DNA from: Arthrobacter sp. C9C5
GTDB lineage: Bacteria > Actinomycetota > Actinomycetes > Actinomycetales > Micrococcaceae
Assembly: GCF_013359735.1 (NCBI RefSeq)
Contig: NZ_JABFMX010000008.1
Coordinates: forward strand, 62,001 to 126,000
Direction: 5' to 3'
DNA length: 64,000 nucleotides
The position numbers and the translations under genes are program-made. Of this stretch, positions 53,870-63,458 are shown in pieces. The notes under the pieces were generated by a model. The model was not told the DNA's origin, did no database searches, and worked only from the letters and a program-made list of their open reading frames with translations. How positions within the stretch are numbered: position 1 is the stretch's first letter; each line of letters starts with the position of its first letter.

Positions 53870-54469
53870 ATGTTCGTCAAAGTGTGCGGCCTCAGTACCG
53901 CTGAATCGGTGCGGGCCGCGGTCGACGCCGGGGCCGATGCCCTCGGCTTCGTGCTGACCCGCAGCCCGCGCGAGGTGGCTCCGGACCGGGTGCGTGAGCT
54001 GCTCTCCGCGGTGCCGGCCGGGCTTCCCGCAGTGGGTGTCTTCCGGCATGAGGCTGCGGCCGTCGCCGTCGCCGTGGCCCGCGGGGCCGGGCTGGAATGG
54101 GTGCAACTGCACGGCGACCGCACCGCCGAGGACGTCGGCATGGTGCACGACGCCGGACTCAAAATCATCCGCGCCGTCACCATGTCCGCGGCTCCGGACG
54201 CGTTCGCGGACTGGGGCGAGGAACTGCTGCTCATCGATGCGGCGGTGCCCGGTTCCGGGGAGGCCTGGGACTACGCGTCGGTCCGCGGCCTGGGGCTGGA
54301 GGGCCGGGAATGGCTGCTGGCCGGCGGCCTGGATCCGGAAAACGTGGCCGGGGCGGCCGCGGCGGCCGGCGCCTGGGGAGTGGACGTCTCCTCCGGCGTC
54401 GAGCAATCCCGGGGCGTCAAGGACCTGGCGAAGATCCGCGCTTTCGTGGCGGCGGCCAAGGGGTTCTAG
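53870..54469 (+). CDS. trpF: phosphoribosylanthranilate isomerase
   Basis: 199-residue TrpF (beta/alpha)8 barrel that isomerises phosphoribosylanthranilate in tryptophan synthesis. The catalytic cysteine is in VKVCGL at the N-terminus, and the aspartate is in ELLLIDAAVPG. The phosphate loops are LLAGGLDPENV and GVDVSSGVEQSRGVKD. It is not next to other trp genes here. Divergent neighbour hutD is 131 bp away. Confidence 0.92.
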   Translation: MFVKVCGLSTAESVRAAVDAGADALGFVLTRSPREVAPDRVRELLSAVPAGLPAVGVFRHEAAAVAVAVARGAGLEWVQLHGDRTAEDVGMVHDAGLKIIRAVTMSAAPDAFADWGEELLLIDAAVPGSGEAWDYASVRGLGLEGREWLLAGGLDPENVAGAAAAAGAWGVDVSSGVEQSRGVKDLAKIRAFVAAAKGF

Positions 54470-54613
54470 CGACGGCCGGGTGGCCCGGCGGCGCAAGCCT
54501 CGACCGGCCGGCGGGCGCACCTATCGCCGCGGGGGCTTCCTCGTTAGCATGCTTCTTGGGGACTTCCGAATCCCGGCGGGCCCGCCCGCCACCTATGCGA
54601 AGGAGAAACGGCG

Positions 54614-55165
54614 ATGACCCTGCCCGCAGGATTGACCCCCGGCGTCTGGACGCTGGACATGTCCCACAGTGAGATCGGCTTCAGCGTTCGGCATGCCGGG
54701 ATCAGCAAAGTCCGGGGCCGTTTCAACGAGGCCGCGGCGGAGGCGCGGGTCCGGGATTCCCTGGCCGATGCCAGCCTGCACGCCACGATCAAGACCGCCA
54801 GCTTCGATTCCGGCGACGCCAACCGCGACGGCCACGTGCGCGGTCCCGACTTTTTCGACGTCGAGAACTTCCCCGAGATGACCTTCCGCGCGACGTCCGT
54901 CCGGGGCGACGGCGAGGACTACGTGCTCACCGGCGACCTCACCATCCGCGGCGTCACCAAGCCGGTGGACCTGGAAGTCGAGTTCACCGGCGTCGCGGTG
55001 GATCCCTTCGGCGCGACCAGGGCCGGCTTCAGCGCCGAGGCGGACATCAGCCGCAAGGAGTTCGGCCTGACCTGGAATGCCGCCCTCGAGGCAGGCGGAC
55101 TGCTGGTCAGCGACAAGGTCAAGATCAACGTCGAAGCGGCCATGGTCAAGCAGGCCGATGCCTAG
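54614..55165 (+). CDS. YceI family lipid-binding-like protein
   Basis: 183-residue YceI lipocalin-like beta barrel. It opens WTLDMSHSEIGFSVRHAGISKVRGRF, with HVRGPDFFDVENFPEMTFRA and LTIRGVTKPVDLEVEF. There is no signal peptide, so this member is cytosolic, as in many actinobacteria. Family members bind polyisoprenoids or other lipophiles. The start has AAGGAGAAACGGCG upstream. Confidence 0.9.
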   Translation: MTLPAGLTPGVWTLDMSHSEIGFSVRHAGISKVRGRFNEAAAEARVRDSLADASLHATIKTASFDSGDANRDGHVRGPDFFDVENFPEMTFRATSVRGDGEDYVLTGDLTIRGVTKPVDLEVEFTGVAVDPFGATRAGFSAEADISRKEFGLTWNAALEAGGLLVSDKVKINVEAAMVKQADA

Positions 55166-55241
55166 GAACGGTCAGAAAATCAGGGGCTGACCAGGGTCAA
55201 TCCCTGATCCGGATCCGCGCCTGGCGGGAGACAATGGAGCC

Positions 55242-55643
55242 ATGAAGACACTGCTCAACATCATCTGGCTGCTTTTCGGCGGCCTCTGGCTGGCGCTCGG
55301 GTATTTCTTTGCCGGCATCGTCTGCTGCCTGCTGGTCATCACCATCCCGTGGGGGCTGGCCTCATTCCGTATCGCGTCCTACACCTTGTGGCCGTTCGGC
55401 CGCATGGTGGTGGACAAGCCCGGCGGAAACGGTGTGTTTACCCTGCTCGGGAACGTCATCTGGCTGCTGGTGGCAGGCATCTGGATCGCGATCGGGCACG
55501 TTGTCACGGCCTTCGCCATGGCCATCACGATCGTCGGCATCCCGCTGGCCATCGCCAACCTCAAGCTCATTCCGGTATCCCTGATGCCGCTGGGCAAGCA
55601 GATCGTGCCCACAGACCGGCCGTTTGCCGTTAGCTACCGCTAG
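55242..55643 (+). CDS. YccF-domain inner-membrane protein
   Basis: 133-residue membrane protein made of two YccF repeats: NIIWLLFGGLWLALGYF to YTLWPFG, and NVIWLLVAGIWIAIGHV to SLMPLG. Each repeat gives two helices, the second ending in a short W/L-P-(F/L)-G turn. The function of the family is unknown. It is 76 bp after the YceI gene, and a shared transcript is possible. Confidence 0.9.
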   Translation: MKTLLNIIWLLFGGLWLALGYFFAGIVCCLLVITIPWGLASFRIASYTLWPFGRMVVDKPGGNGVFTLLGNVIWLLVAGIWIAIGHVVTAFAMAITIVGIPLAIANLKLIPVSLMPLGKQIVPTDRPFAVSYR

Positions 55644-55688
55644 GGCGCAAGCGGGGCGGACCACCCACAGGAAGCCGAGGGAAAAGCA

Positions 55689-56177
55689 ATGCCAGAGTCA
55701 ACAATCCCGGAGGCAGAGACCAGCAGCGATGAACTGATGCTGGTCATCACCCGCGAGTTCCAGGTCCCGATTTCGGCGGTATGGTCCGCCCTGACCGACC
55801 CGGAGCAGGCGCCCGCGTGGTGGGGGCCGCGCGGCTTCCATACCCCGCGGGAGAGCATCGATGCGGACTTGGAAATCGGCGGCCTGTACCGCGCCTGCAT
55901 GATCCAGGACGCCACTGGTCAGCAGTACTGGTGGAGCGGAGTCCACACGGACATCGAACCGCCGAACTTGTTCGTATTCACCCATGCCTGGGACAAGACC
56001 GACGGCACGCGCGGCTTTGAGACCGAGGTGACCTTCCGGCTGGAGGAGGTCGACGGCGGCACCCGGATGACGTTCACGCAGGGGCCCTTTGACACGGCGG
56101 AGAACCGGGACGCCAACGGCACCGGCTGGCGGGAGTCCTTCGACCGTCTCGCCGAGCACCTCCGCGGGGTGGCCTGA
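55689..56177 (+). CDS. SRPBCC (AHSA1-type) protein
   Basis: 162-residue START-fold protein of the activator-of-Hsp90/YndB kind. Family elements are FQVPISAVWSALTDPEQAPAWWGPRGF, the strand NLFVFTHAWDK, the middle TRMTFTQGPF and the C-terminal helix GWRESFDRLAEHL. It probably binds a small hydrophobic ligand; the function is unknown. The start lies 46 bp after the YccF gene. Confidence 0.87.
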   Translation: MPESTIPEAETSSDELMLVITREFQVPISAVWSALTDPEQAPAWWGPRGFHTPRESIDADLEIGGLYRACMIQDATGQQYWWSGVHTDIEPPNLFVFTHAWDKTDGTRGFETEVTFRLEEVDGGTRMTFTQGPFDTAENRDANGTGWRESFDRLAEHLRGVA

Positions 56178-56204
56178 GGACGGCTGAGTCGCCTGGCGAC
56201 CGCC

Positions 56205-57074
56205 TCAGGTGAGTTCGCCCTGCAGGTTGCGCCGGGCCGTGTCCTGCCACAGTTCGCGGCCGCGCGCGGTATGGAAGAGCGGATCCAGCTCAAGGAGCTG
56301 GCGGACGACGGCGGCGCGTCCGGCGGCGAAATCCGCGTCGCCGATGTGGGCGAAGTCTTCGCGCACGGCCGCAAGATAGCGGGCGTAGGCGCCCGCTTCG
56401 CCGCCCAGGACGGAGAGGTCGGCATCGCTGAGCAGGGCGGCGGCCTCGTCGTCGGGATCCGGCCGATGATCCGCCGTCATCCTCACCAGCCGCGCGACCT
56501 CGTCCACCTCGTCGGCGGGAAGCCCCGCGCGCTCCAGCCGCTCCTCGGCCAGCCGGGCAGACTCCTCCTCGTCTTCGCCGGCGATGCCGCGGTAGACGGC
56601 GTCGTGGAACCAGGCCGCGAGCAGTACGGTCCGGGGCGGCCGTGCCGGCGCCGTCAGCCGGTCCAGGGCCTCCAGGACGGCGAGCAGGTGGGTGCGGCCG
56701 TGGTACTTCCGGTGCTCCTCGCCCCAGCGGTCCAGCAGGTCGAGGAAGAGCGCGTCGTGGCCGGGGAGGGCCTCGTTCCAGCGGGTCAGCAGCGGCAGTT
56801 TCAGCGATCCGTTGCGCCGCCGCGCAGGAATCCGCAGGCCGCTTTCGATCAGTTTGCGGACCAGGACCCGGCCCTCGACGGGGACTGCGCCGGCCGCGAC
56901 GAGGGCGTCGTAGCGGGCCTCGGCCACGTCGTAGTGGTCGCCGTCGAACGCCCGCTCCGGGATGCCCGCGGCCCGTGCGAAAGCGTGCAGCTCATCCAGT
57001 GAGCTGTCCGAGATGAGGTGCGAGAAGTGCGTTCCGTGGGCGGGCCAGAGCGGTGGATCAAGATAGACGGCCAT
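56205..57074 (-). CDS. DUF4031 plus HD-domain protein
   Basis: 289-residue two-domain protein. Residues 1-85 form a DUF4031 domain (MAVYLDPPLWPAHGTHFSHLISD to VRKLIESGLRIPARRR). Residues about 100-290 form an HD phosphohydrolase-like domain: WFHDAVYRG has the HD pair, preceded by YHGRTHLLAVLEAL and followed by TADHRPDPDDEAAALLSDADLSVLGG. The fusion suggests a nucleotide- or phosphate-ester hydrolase with an N-terminal recognition domain. Its substrate is unknown. It has 9 bp to the FAD oxidoreductase gene upstream on the same strand. Confidence 0.82.
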   Translation of the reverse strand: MAVYLDPPLWPAHGTHFSHLISDSSLDELHAFARAAGIPERAFDGDHYDVAEARYDALVAAGAVPVEGRVLVRKLIESGLRIPARRRNGSLKLPLLTRWNEALPGHDALFLDLLDRWGEEHRKYHGRTHLLAVLEALDRLTAPARPPRTVLLAAWFHDAVYRGIAGEDEEESARLAEERLERAGLPADEVDEVARLVRMTADHRPDPDDEAAALLSDADLSVLGGEAGAYARYLAAVREDFAHIGDADFAAGRAAVVRQLLELDPLFHTARGRELWQDTARRNLQGELT

Positions 57075-57083
57075 GCAGGAAGT

Positions 57084-58418
57084 CTACGAGGCGGCAGGCA
57101 GGATGTTCTGGTTGCCGCGGAAGACGTTGCCGGGATCGAACTCGCGCTTCACCTGCGCCAGCCGGGCATAATTCTCCTCTCCGAAGGCGGCCCGGACGCG
57201 GTCCGTGCCCTCGTCCCCGACGAAGTTCAGCCAGACGCCGCCGTTGGCGTAGGGGGCGATGTCCTGGCGGAACCGCTTCACCCACGCCTTGGCCTCCCGG
57301 CCGCCCTGCGGTGTTTCCTCGATGCCGAAGGGGTGCGTGACCCACTTGGCGCCGCGGTTCTGCAACGGCGTCTTGGCTGCGGCGGGCCCGGCCACGGCGC
57401 CGCCCCAGCGGGCCACCAGTTGCTGTGAATGCGGACCGGGAAGGTGCCGCGCCGAGTCCACGATCACGTCCAGCGCGTCGTCCGGCAACTCGTCGTGATA
57501 GTCAGCGCTCCAGTAGTTGTAGAGGTTGGGCGGGTCGTCGATCATGCACTGGAAATCGGCGTAGCTCATGTCGCCGACGAGGTCCACGGCCGGGCCCAGT
57601 TCGCGGAACGGCACGGCGTGCTCCGCGCCGGCGGCCGGCTCGCCCGCGTAGAGATAGGCGAGGCCCACCGCCTGCTTGCCCTTCATTTCTTCCGGCACAA
57701 AGGGCTCGGGCGGTGCGGTCAGGTAGACCAGCGCCGTGCCGACGGCGTCCGGCGCGGCCAGGGACAGGTCACGGTAGGCGCGGGCGAGGTCCGCGGAGGC
57801 CTCTCCGGGCCAGAGCATGAGGCCGGCCTGGACCGTGGGCCCTAGCTCGTGCAGTCGGAAAGTGAAGCCTGTTGCGACGCCGAAGTTGCCGCCGCCGCCG
57901 TGCAGCGCCCAGAACAGTGCAGGGTTTTCCTGCGCGCTCGCGGTGACGCGGTCGCCGGCCGCCGTCACAAGGTCCACCGAGAGCAGGTTGTCGCAGGCGA
58001 ATCCGAATGAGCGCTCCAGCCACCCCGAGCCGCCGCCGAGGGTGAACCCGGCCACCCCGGTGGTGGAGGCGCGGCCGCCGGTGCTGGCCAGGCCGTGGAC
58101 CTGGGTGGCGCGGTCGAATTCGCCCCACGTGACGCCGGCCCCCACGGTCACGGTCCGGTTGTCCGGGTCCACTTTGATGGACTTCATCGGACGGACGTCC
58201 ACCACCAGCCCGTCGTCGTTGGTGGACATGCCGGCCACGGAATGCCCGCCGGCCCGGACCGCGACGTCGAGGTTGTTGGCCCCGGCGTAAGCCAAGGCGT
58301 CGGCGACGTCGGCCGCGTCCGCGCATTGCGCAATCACGGCCGGGCGCCGGTCGATCATGGCGTTGAAGAGTTTCCGAGTTTCGTCATATTCCGTGCTGTC
58401 CGGAGTGACCCATTTCAT
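57084..58418 (-). CDS. FAD-linked oxidoreductase (BBE-like)
   Basis: 444-residue FAD-binding PCMH oxidoreductase with a C-terminal BBE segment (WLNFVGDEGTDRVRAAFG to KREFDPGNVFRGNQNI). The histidine for covalent FAD attachment is in VRAGGHSVAGMS near residue 70. At the site of the second, cysteinyl link of bicovalent family members the sequence reads TTGVAGFTLGGG, so attachment is probably through histidine only. The ATG at 58418 (MKWVTPDS) is used. It oxidises an unknown alcohol, sugar or alkaloid-like substrate. Confidence 0.85.
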   Translation of the reverse strand: MKWVTPDSTEYDETRKLFNAMIDRRPAVIAQCADAADVADALAYAGANNLDVAVRAGGHSVAGMSTNDDGLVVDVRPMKSIKVDPDNRTVTVGAGVTWGEFDRATQVHGLASTGGRASTTGVAGFTLGGGSGWLERSFGFACDNLLSVDLVTAAGDRVTASAQENPALFWALHGGGGNFGVATGFTFRLHELGPTVQAGLMLWPGEASADLARAYRDLSLAAPDAVGTALVYLTAPPEPFVPEEMKGKQAVGLAYLYAGEPAAGAEHAVPFRELGPAVDLVGDMSYADFQCMIDDPPNLYNYWSADYHDELPDDALDVIVDSARHLPGPHSQQLVARWGGAVAGPAAAKTPLQNRGAKWVTHPFGIEETPQGGREAKAWVKRFRQDIAPYANGGVWLNFVGDEGTDRVRAAFGEENYARLAQVKREFDPGNVFRGNQNILPAAS

Positions 58419-58579
58419 GGCAGTGCTCCCTAGCCGACCGTGGCTCCACCCCACCCCAAAATCGTACGGCTGATGTGCCGGCAGGGCCACAGTGCGCGGC
58501 CCCGCGTCGCTGGAAAGATACCCCGAAAATGAGGAGCTCAAGGCGCTGAATCTCCGCAAATGCGGGTTAGGGTGTCCAT

Positions 58580-58990
58580 ATGCCTAGTTTTCGCGTCTCA
58601 GAAGCCGCCCGGTTCCTCGGCGTCAGCGACGACACCGTCCGCCGCTGGACCGAGAACGGAAGCCTCACGCCGCTCAGGGATGAATCGGGCCGGCTCGCCG
58701 TGGACGGGCTTGAGCTCGCCACCCTGGCCCGGGAGCAGGCGAAACTGCCCGAGGATCCTGCCCGCGCCGGAAGTTCTGCCCGGAACCGCTTCGTGGGACT
58801 GGTCACCGCCATCACCGCGGACACCGTCATGGCTCAGGTGGAGCTGCAGTGCGGGCCGTTCCGGGTGGTGTCGCTGATGAGCAGCGAGGCGGTCCGCGAG
58901 CTCGGCCTGGAGCTTGGCTCCGTGGCCACCGCCGTCGTGAAAGCCACCACCGTGATCATCGAAAGCCCGCACGGAAAGGCCCTCATATGA
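58580..58990 (+). CDS. HTH-Mop molybdate-binding regulator
   Basis: 136-residue protein with a MerR/excisionase-like HTH at residues 5-50 (VSEAARFLGVSDDTVRRWTENGSLTPL) and a single Mop (TOBE) molybdate-binding domain at about 70-135 (RNRFVGLVTAITADTVMAQVEL to KATTVIIESP). It overlaps modA by ATGA and heads the mod operon, so it is probably its regulator. Its layout differs from ModE, which has two Mop domains and a winged HTH. Confidence 0.85.
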   Translation: MPSFRVSEAARFLGVSDDTVRRWTENGSLTPLRDESGRLAVDGLELATLAREQAKLPEDPARAGSSARNRFVGLVTAITADTVMAQVELQCGPFRVVSLMSSEAVRELGLELGSVATAVVKATTVIIESPHGKALI

Positions 58991-59757
58991 GCCGGCTCCG
59001 GAAGGCCGCCGCCCTCCTGCTGGCGGGAGCCCTGGCAGCGGGGACCGCCGCCTGTGCCGCACCGGCCGGCGGGGGAGGGACGGACAAGAACCTGACGGTG
59101 TTCGCGGCGGCCTCGCTCAAGGCGCCCTTCACCGCCCTGGCGGGGGAGTTTGAGGCCAGCCACCCCGGGACCAGGGTCGTGCTCAGCTTCGCCGGGTCCG
59201 CCGACCTCGCCACCCAGCTCAGCCAAGGCGCGCCCGCGGACGTGTTCGCCTCCGCGGACCTGAAGAACATGGCCAAGGTCGCCGACGCGGGTTTGGTGTC
59301 GGGCACACCCCGTGACTTCGCCAGCAACGTCCTGGCCATCGCCGTGCCTCCGGCCAACCCCGCGGGCATCGAATCCTTCGCCGATCTGGCGAAACCCGGG
59401 GTCAAAGTGGTGGTGTGCGCGGCCCAGGTCCCGTGCGGAGCGGCGGCGAAGTCTGTCCAGGGGAAGACCGGCGTGGCCCTGAAGCCCGTCAGCGAGGAAT
59501 CCTCCGTGACCGACGTGCTGGGCAAGGTCACCTCGGGAGAAGCCGACGCCGGACTCGTCTATGTCACCGACGTCAGGGCCGCCGGGAGCAAGGTCAGGGG
59601 GATCCCGTTCCCCGAGGCGGCCGCCGCCGTCAACCACTATCCGATCGCCGCGCTGAAGACCAGCAGGAACCAGGAGCTCTCGGACGCCTTCATTTCGCTG
59701 GTCACCGGAGCCGGAGGCCGGAAGGTCCTCGCCGACGCGGGCTTCGGCAGCCCGTGA
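58987..59757 (+). CDS. modA: molybdate ABC transporter substrate-binding lipoprotein
   Basis: 256-residue ModA. A lipoprotein signal with AACAAP at about residue 22 precedes the binding domain. [40 protein letters not shown], and [10 protein letters not shown] are the oxyanion-site motifs. The ATG at 58987 overlaps the regulator stop (ATGA), and its own stop overlaps the modB start (GTGA). Confidence 0.92.
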   Translation: MSRLRKAAALLLAGALAAGTAACAAPAGGGGTDKNLTVFAAASLKAPFTALAGEFEASHPGTRVVLSFAGSADLATQLSQGAPADVFASADLKNMAKVADAGLVSGTPRDFASNVLAIAVPPANPAGIESFADLAKPGVKVVVCAAQVPCGAAAKSVQGKTGVALKPVSEESSVTDVLGKVTSGEADAGLVYVTDVRAAGSKVRGIPFPEAAAAVNHYPIAALKTSRNQELSDAFISLVTGAGGRKVLADAGFGSP

Positions 59758-60587
59758 CGCGGCACGGCTACAGCGGCATTCCGCGCTGGGTGCTGGCCAT
59801 CGCCGCGGCCGCGGCGCTGTTCGTCCTGCTGCCGCTCGCCGCCATGGTCGCCAGGGTCAACTGGCCGCAGTTCATCCCGCTCCTGACCTCGGAAGCCTCG
59901 CTCACGGCACTGGGGCTCAGCCTGCGCACGGCGGCGGCGAGCACCGTACTCTGTGTGCTGCTCGGCGTCCCGCTGGCCCTGGTGCTGGCCCGGGGCGATT
60001 TCCCGGGCCAGCGGCTGCTGCGCTCGTTCGTGCTGCTGCCGCTGGTGCTGCCGCCGGTGGTGGGCGGCATCGCGCTGCTCTACACCTTCGGCCGGCAAGG
60101 CCTGCTGGGCCGGAGCCTCGAGGTGGCCGGTATCCAGATCGCGTTCTCGACGACGGCGGTGGTACTCGCCCAGACCTTCGTCGCGCTGCCCTTCCTCGTG
60201 GTGAGCCTCGAAGGCGCGCTGCGCTCCGCCGGAAGCCGTTACGAGGCGGTGGCGGCAACCCTCGGCGCCCGTCCCACCACGGTGCTGCGCCGCGTCACCG
60301 TACCGCTGGTCCTGCCGGGCCTCGCCTCCGGGGCCGTGCTCTCCTTCGCCCGCAGCCTCGGCGAATTCGGCGCCACCCTCACCTTCGCCGGCAGCCTCCA
60401 GGGCGTCACCCGCACCCTGCCGCTGGAAATCTACCTGCAGCGCGAGACCGACGCCGACGCCGCCGTCGCGCTGTCGCTGCTGCTCGTCGCGGTGGCGGTC
60501 ATCGTCGTCGGGCTCAGCTACCGGGGACCGGCAGCCGCCGGGCGCCGTGCGGGCAGCTCCGCGGGGTCCGGGCAGGTGCGGGGATGA
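59754..60587 (+). CDS. modB: molybdate ABC transporter permease
   Basis: 277-residue permease with about six hydrophobic segments and the EAA loop [22 protein letters not shown]. The family stretch [33 protein letters not shown] is typical of ModB. The start is GTG at 59754 inside the modA stop region, and the stop overlaps modC (ATGA). The C-terminal 25 residues are Gly/Ser/Arg-rich. Confidence 0.92.
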   Translation: MTRHGYSGIPRWVLAIAAAAALFVLLPLAAMVARVNWPQFIPLLTSEASLTALGLSLRTAAASTVLCVLLGVPLALVLARGDFPGQRLLRSFVLLPLVLPPVVGGIALLYTFGRQGLLGRSLEVAGIQIAFSTTAVVLAQTFVALPFLVVSLEGALRSAGSRYEAVAATLGARPTTVLRRVTVPLVLPGLASGAVLSFARSLGEFGATLTFAGSLQGVTRTLPLEIYLQRETDADAAVALSLLLVAVAVIVVGLSYRGPAAAGRRAGSSAGSGQVRG

Positions 60588-61633
60588 CGTTCACGCTCGA
60601 CGCCGCCGTCGCTGCCCGGGGTTTTGACGTCTCGCTGAGCCTGGCTGAGGGCGAGACGGTGGCCGTGCTCGGGCCGAACGGGGCCGGGAAGTCCACCCTG
60701 CTCTCCATCGTCGCCGGCCTGCTCCGCCCCGATGCCGGACGTGCGCAGGTGGACGGCCGGATCCTCTTCGAGCTGGGGCCCGGGCTGAACGCCTGGACCG
60801 CGCCGCACCGCCGCGGCTCAGCCCTGCTGGCCCAGGAGCCGCTGCTGTTCCCGCATCTGACCGCGCTCGAAAACGTTGCCTTCGGCCCCCGGAGCGCCGG
60901 AGCCGCCAGGGCCCAGGCCAGGCAGACCGCCCGGCACTGGCTGGCGGAGGTGGATGCGGCGGACCTCGCCGGACGGCGGCCGGCGGAACTCTCCGGCGGG
61001 CAGGCCCAGCGGGTCGCGGTAGCCCGGGCACTGGCCGCCGACCCGGAACTGTTGCTGCTGGACGAGCCGATGGCCGCCCTGGACGTTCACGCGGCCCCGC
61101 TGCTGCGACGACTGCTGAAACGGGTCCTGGCCGGGCGCCGCGCCATCATCGTCACGCACGATGTCCTGGACGCCTACATGCTCGCTGACCGCGTGATCGT
61201 GCTGGAACAGGGCCGGATCACCGAGGATGGGCCCACCCGGGACGTGCTCCAGCGGCCCCGCAGCCGCTTCGCCGCCGGGCTGGCCGGGCTGAACCTCGTG
61301 GCCGGCACCGTCACCGGGACAGGGCTCCGGACGGCCGCTGGCCAGGAATTCGCCGGCCGGCATGAAGAACCGCCGGTTCCCGGCCAAAGCGGCGTGGCGG
61401 CCTTCCCGCCGTCGGCCGTCTCCGTCTTCCTTTCCGAAGCACACGGCAGCCCGCGCAACTCCTTCCCGGTCACGGTCACCGACCTGGAACCGCACGGCGA
61501 CCAGATCCGGGTCCGGGCCGGGGAACTGTCCGCGGATGTCACCCCCGCTGCTTCCGCGGACCTTGGCCTGGCGCCCGGAGTGGGAGTCTATTTTGTGGTC
61601 AAGGCGGCGGCGGTGTCGATTTACCCGGCGTAG
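60584..61633 (+). CDS. modC: molybdate ABC transporter ATP-binding protein
   Basis: 349-residue ATPase: Walker [10 protein letters not shown], signature [15 protein letters not shown], Walker [13 protein letters not shown], switch His in [11 protein letters not shown], and a C-terminal TOBE/Mop domain (about 275-345). It is the last gene of the mod operon (regulator-modA-modB-modC), all with 4-bp overlaps. The operon is probably repressed when molybdate is plentiful. Confidence 0.92.
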   Translation: MTFTLDAAVAARGFDVSLSLAEGETVAVLGPNGAGKSTLLSIVAGLLRPDAGRAQVDGRILFELGPGLNAWTAPHRRGSALLAQEPLLFPHLTALENVAFGPRSAGAARAQARQTARHWLAEVDAADLAGRRPAELSGGQAQRVAVARALAADPELLLLDEPMAALDVHAAPLLRRLLKRVLAGRRAIIVTHDVLDAYMLADRVIVLEQGRITEDGPTRDVLQRPRSRFAAGLAGLNLVAGTVTGTGLRTAAGQEFAGRHEEPPVPGQSGVAAFPPSAVSVFLSEAHGSPRNSFPVTVTDLEPHGDQIRVRAGELSADVTPAASADLGLAPGVGVYFVVKAAAVSIYPA

Positions 61634-61741
61634 GTCTATTGAGGTGCCGGCCGGATAGTCGGCGGGCGGCCCCGGTGGCCCCGGGCAGGGCTGCACGGCC
61701 TAGGGTGGAGAGAGGCCCGCCCCGCAACCAGGAGGAATCTC

Positions 61742-62824
61742 GTGCACAACAGCCCAGCCCCAGCCCATGGACGCACCGCCCTGGTGGTCGGAGCCAGCGG
61801 CATTGCCGGGTCCGCCCTGGTCACCCTCCTTGCGGAAAGAGGCTGGGATGTCTTGGCCCTGTCCCGCGGCGGCGTTGCCCGTCCCGGGGTGCGGCCCATC
61901 AGTGCGGACCTCAGCTCACCGGAGAGCCTTACGGCCGCGCTGGCCGGCGAAAGCCCGACCCACGTGTTCTTCACCGCCTGGTCGCGGCAGGACACGGAGC
62001 GGGAAAACATCGAAGTCAACGCCGCGCTGCTGCGGAACCTGCTTAACGCCCTGCGCGACAGCCCGGTGGAACACGTCGCCCTGATGACCGGGCTGAAGCA
62101 CTATCTGGGCCCCTTTGAGGCCTACGCCGCGGGGGAAATGCCGGACACGCCCTTCCATGAGGAGGAACCGCGGCTGCCCGTGCCCAACTTCTACTACGCC
62201 CAGGAGGACGAACTGGGGGCCGCGGCCGAACGCCAGGGGTTCAACTGGTCGGTTCACCGCGCCCACACGGTCATCGGCCACGCGGTGGGCAACGCCATGA
62301 ACATGGGGATCACCCTCGCGGTGCAGGCGTCGCTCTGCAAGGAACTGAACCGGCCGTTCATCTTCCCCGGCTCGGAGACGCAGTGGAACAGCCTCACCGA
62401 TATGACCGACAGCGGACTGCTGGCAGAACACATGCTCTGGGCAGCCACGGCGGAGACGGCGGGCAACCAGGCCTACAACATCGTCGACGGCGATGTCTTC
62501 CGCTGGCGCTGGATGTGGCCGCGCCTTGCCGCCTATTTCGGCGTCGAAGCCGTTGGTTTCGAAAACGAACCCAGGCCGCTGGAAGAACAGATGCGGGGCA
62601 TGGAAACGGCGTGGGCGGACCTGGCCGCCCGGCACGGACTCGCCGAACCGGACCTGGGGCGGGTCTCCTCGTGGTGGCACACCGACGGCGACCTGGGACG
62701 CAACATCGAGGTGCTGGCCGACATGAGCAAGAGCCGCCTCGCGGGCTTCACCGGGTACCGCCGGACCCTGGACTCGTTCACGGGGCTGTTTGACCGGCTC
62801 CGGGCGGACCGCCTGATCCCGTAG
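61742..62824 (+). CDS. PRISE-type SDR (progesterone 5-beta-reductase/iridoid synthase-like)
   Basis: 360-residue atypical SDR. The dinucleotide motif is GASGIAG near residue 18. The PRISE active-site signatures are present: MTGLKHYLGPF with the lysine and NFYYAQEDEL with the tyrosine, which replace the usual YxxxK. These enzymes reduce activated C=C bonds of enones with NADPH in plants and bacteria. The start is GTG at 61742 after CAGGAGG. It stands alone, and its natural substrate is unknown. Confidence 0.85.
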   Translation: MHNSPAPAHGRTALVVGASGIAGSALVTLLAERGWDVLALSRGGVARPGVRPISADLSSPESLTAALAGESPTHVFFTAWSRQDTERENIEVNAALLRNLLNALRDSPVEHVALMTGLKHYLGPFEAYAAGEMPDTPFHEEEPRLPVPNFYYAQEDELGAAAERQGFNWSVHRAHTVIGHAVGNAMNMGITLAVQASLCKELNRPFIFPGSETQWNSLTDMTDSGLLAEHMLWAATAETAGNQAYNIVDGDVFRWRWMWPRLAAYFGVEAVGFENEPRPLEEQMRGMETAWADLAARHGLAEPDLGRVSSWWHTDGDLGRNIEVLADMSKSRLAGFTGYRRTLDSFTGLFDRLRADRLIP

Positions 62825-62893
62825 CTGCCGGGCTGGCCGCCGGGCATCGCCGGCCGGTTCCTGCCGGCTGCGCCCGCCGGCCGCGGCGGCCGG

Positions 62894-63412
62894 TTACTCG
62901 GGCTTGGTTTCCTGGTCCTTGCTGCCCTGGGCCTTGTTCCGCACCGGGTGCTGGCTGACGATCGAGACGCGGTTGAAGGCGTTCATCGTGATCGCCAGCC
63001 AGCTGACCGCGGAGAACTCGACGTCGGTAAGGTGCTTGCGCGCCCGGCCTCCTTCACGCTCGCGGGCCTCGGCGTCGGAGATGTTGGTAATCGCCTCGGC
63101 CAGGGTCAGGGCGGCACGTTCCTTCTCGTTGAAAAGGGTGGTGTCGCGCCAGGCCGGGAGCACCGCCAGGCGCTGGGCTGATTCACCGTTCTTGATGGCA
63201 TCGCTTACATGCAGGTCCAGGCAGAAGGCGCAGCCGTTGATCTGCGAGATGCGGACGTTTAGCAGCTCGATCAGCGTCTGGTCCAGCCCTGCGTCCTCCG
63301 CGGCCTCCTTGGCCTTCAGCCCCAGGCCGTTGAGGGCGCGCCACGCGGCAGGGTGCGACTTGTCCAGGAAAACGCTGCGGGTGCTGTGCTCGGGTGCCGA
63401 AGTCTCATCCAT
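62894..63412 (-). CDS. carboxymuconolactone decarboxylase/AhpD-like protein
   Basis: 172-residue AhpD-like protein of the CMD family. The redox pair is in GCAFCLDLHVSDAI (C-x2-C with the downstream histidine), in the standard place for alkylhydroperoxidase-type activity. ATG at 63412 (MDETSAPEHSTRS) is selected. Upstream codons to 63457 are possible, but would extend into the region where the half-sites TGACAA lie. The gene is transcribed away from the palindrome array and is the next gene after the glycerate kinase on the same strand. Confidence 0.85.
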   Translation of the reverse strand: MDETSAPEHSTRSVFLDKSHPAAWRALNGLGLKAKEAAEDAGLDQTLIELLNVRISQINGCAFCLDLHVSDAIKNGESAQRLAVLPAWRDTTLFNEKERAALTLAEAITNISDAEAREREGGRARKHLTDVEFSAVSWLAITMNAFNRVSIVSQHPVRNKAQGSKDQETKPE

Positions 63413-63458
63413 GAGTCCCAGATTACAGAGGTCCGCCAAGCCCTGCCCGCGCGTCATG

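Noticed and set aside
62825..62893. GC-rich inverted repeats between the PRISE and AhpD-like genes as terminator
   Set aside because: Several short complementary G/C stretches exist but no single dominant stem; too ambiguous to annotate.
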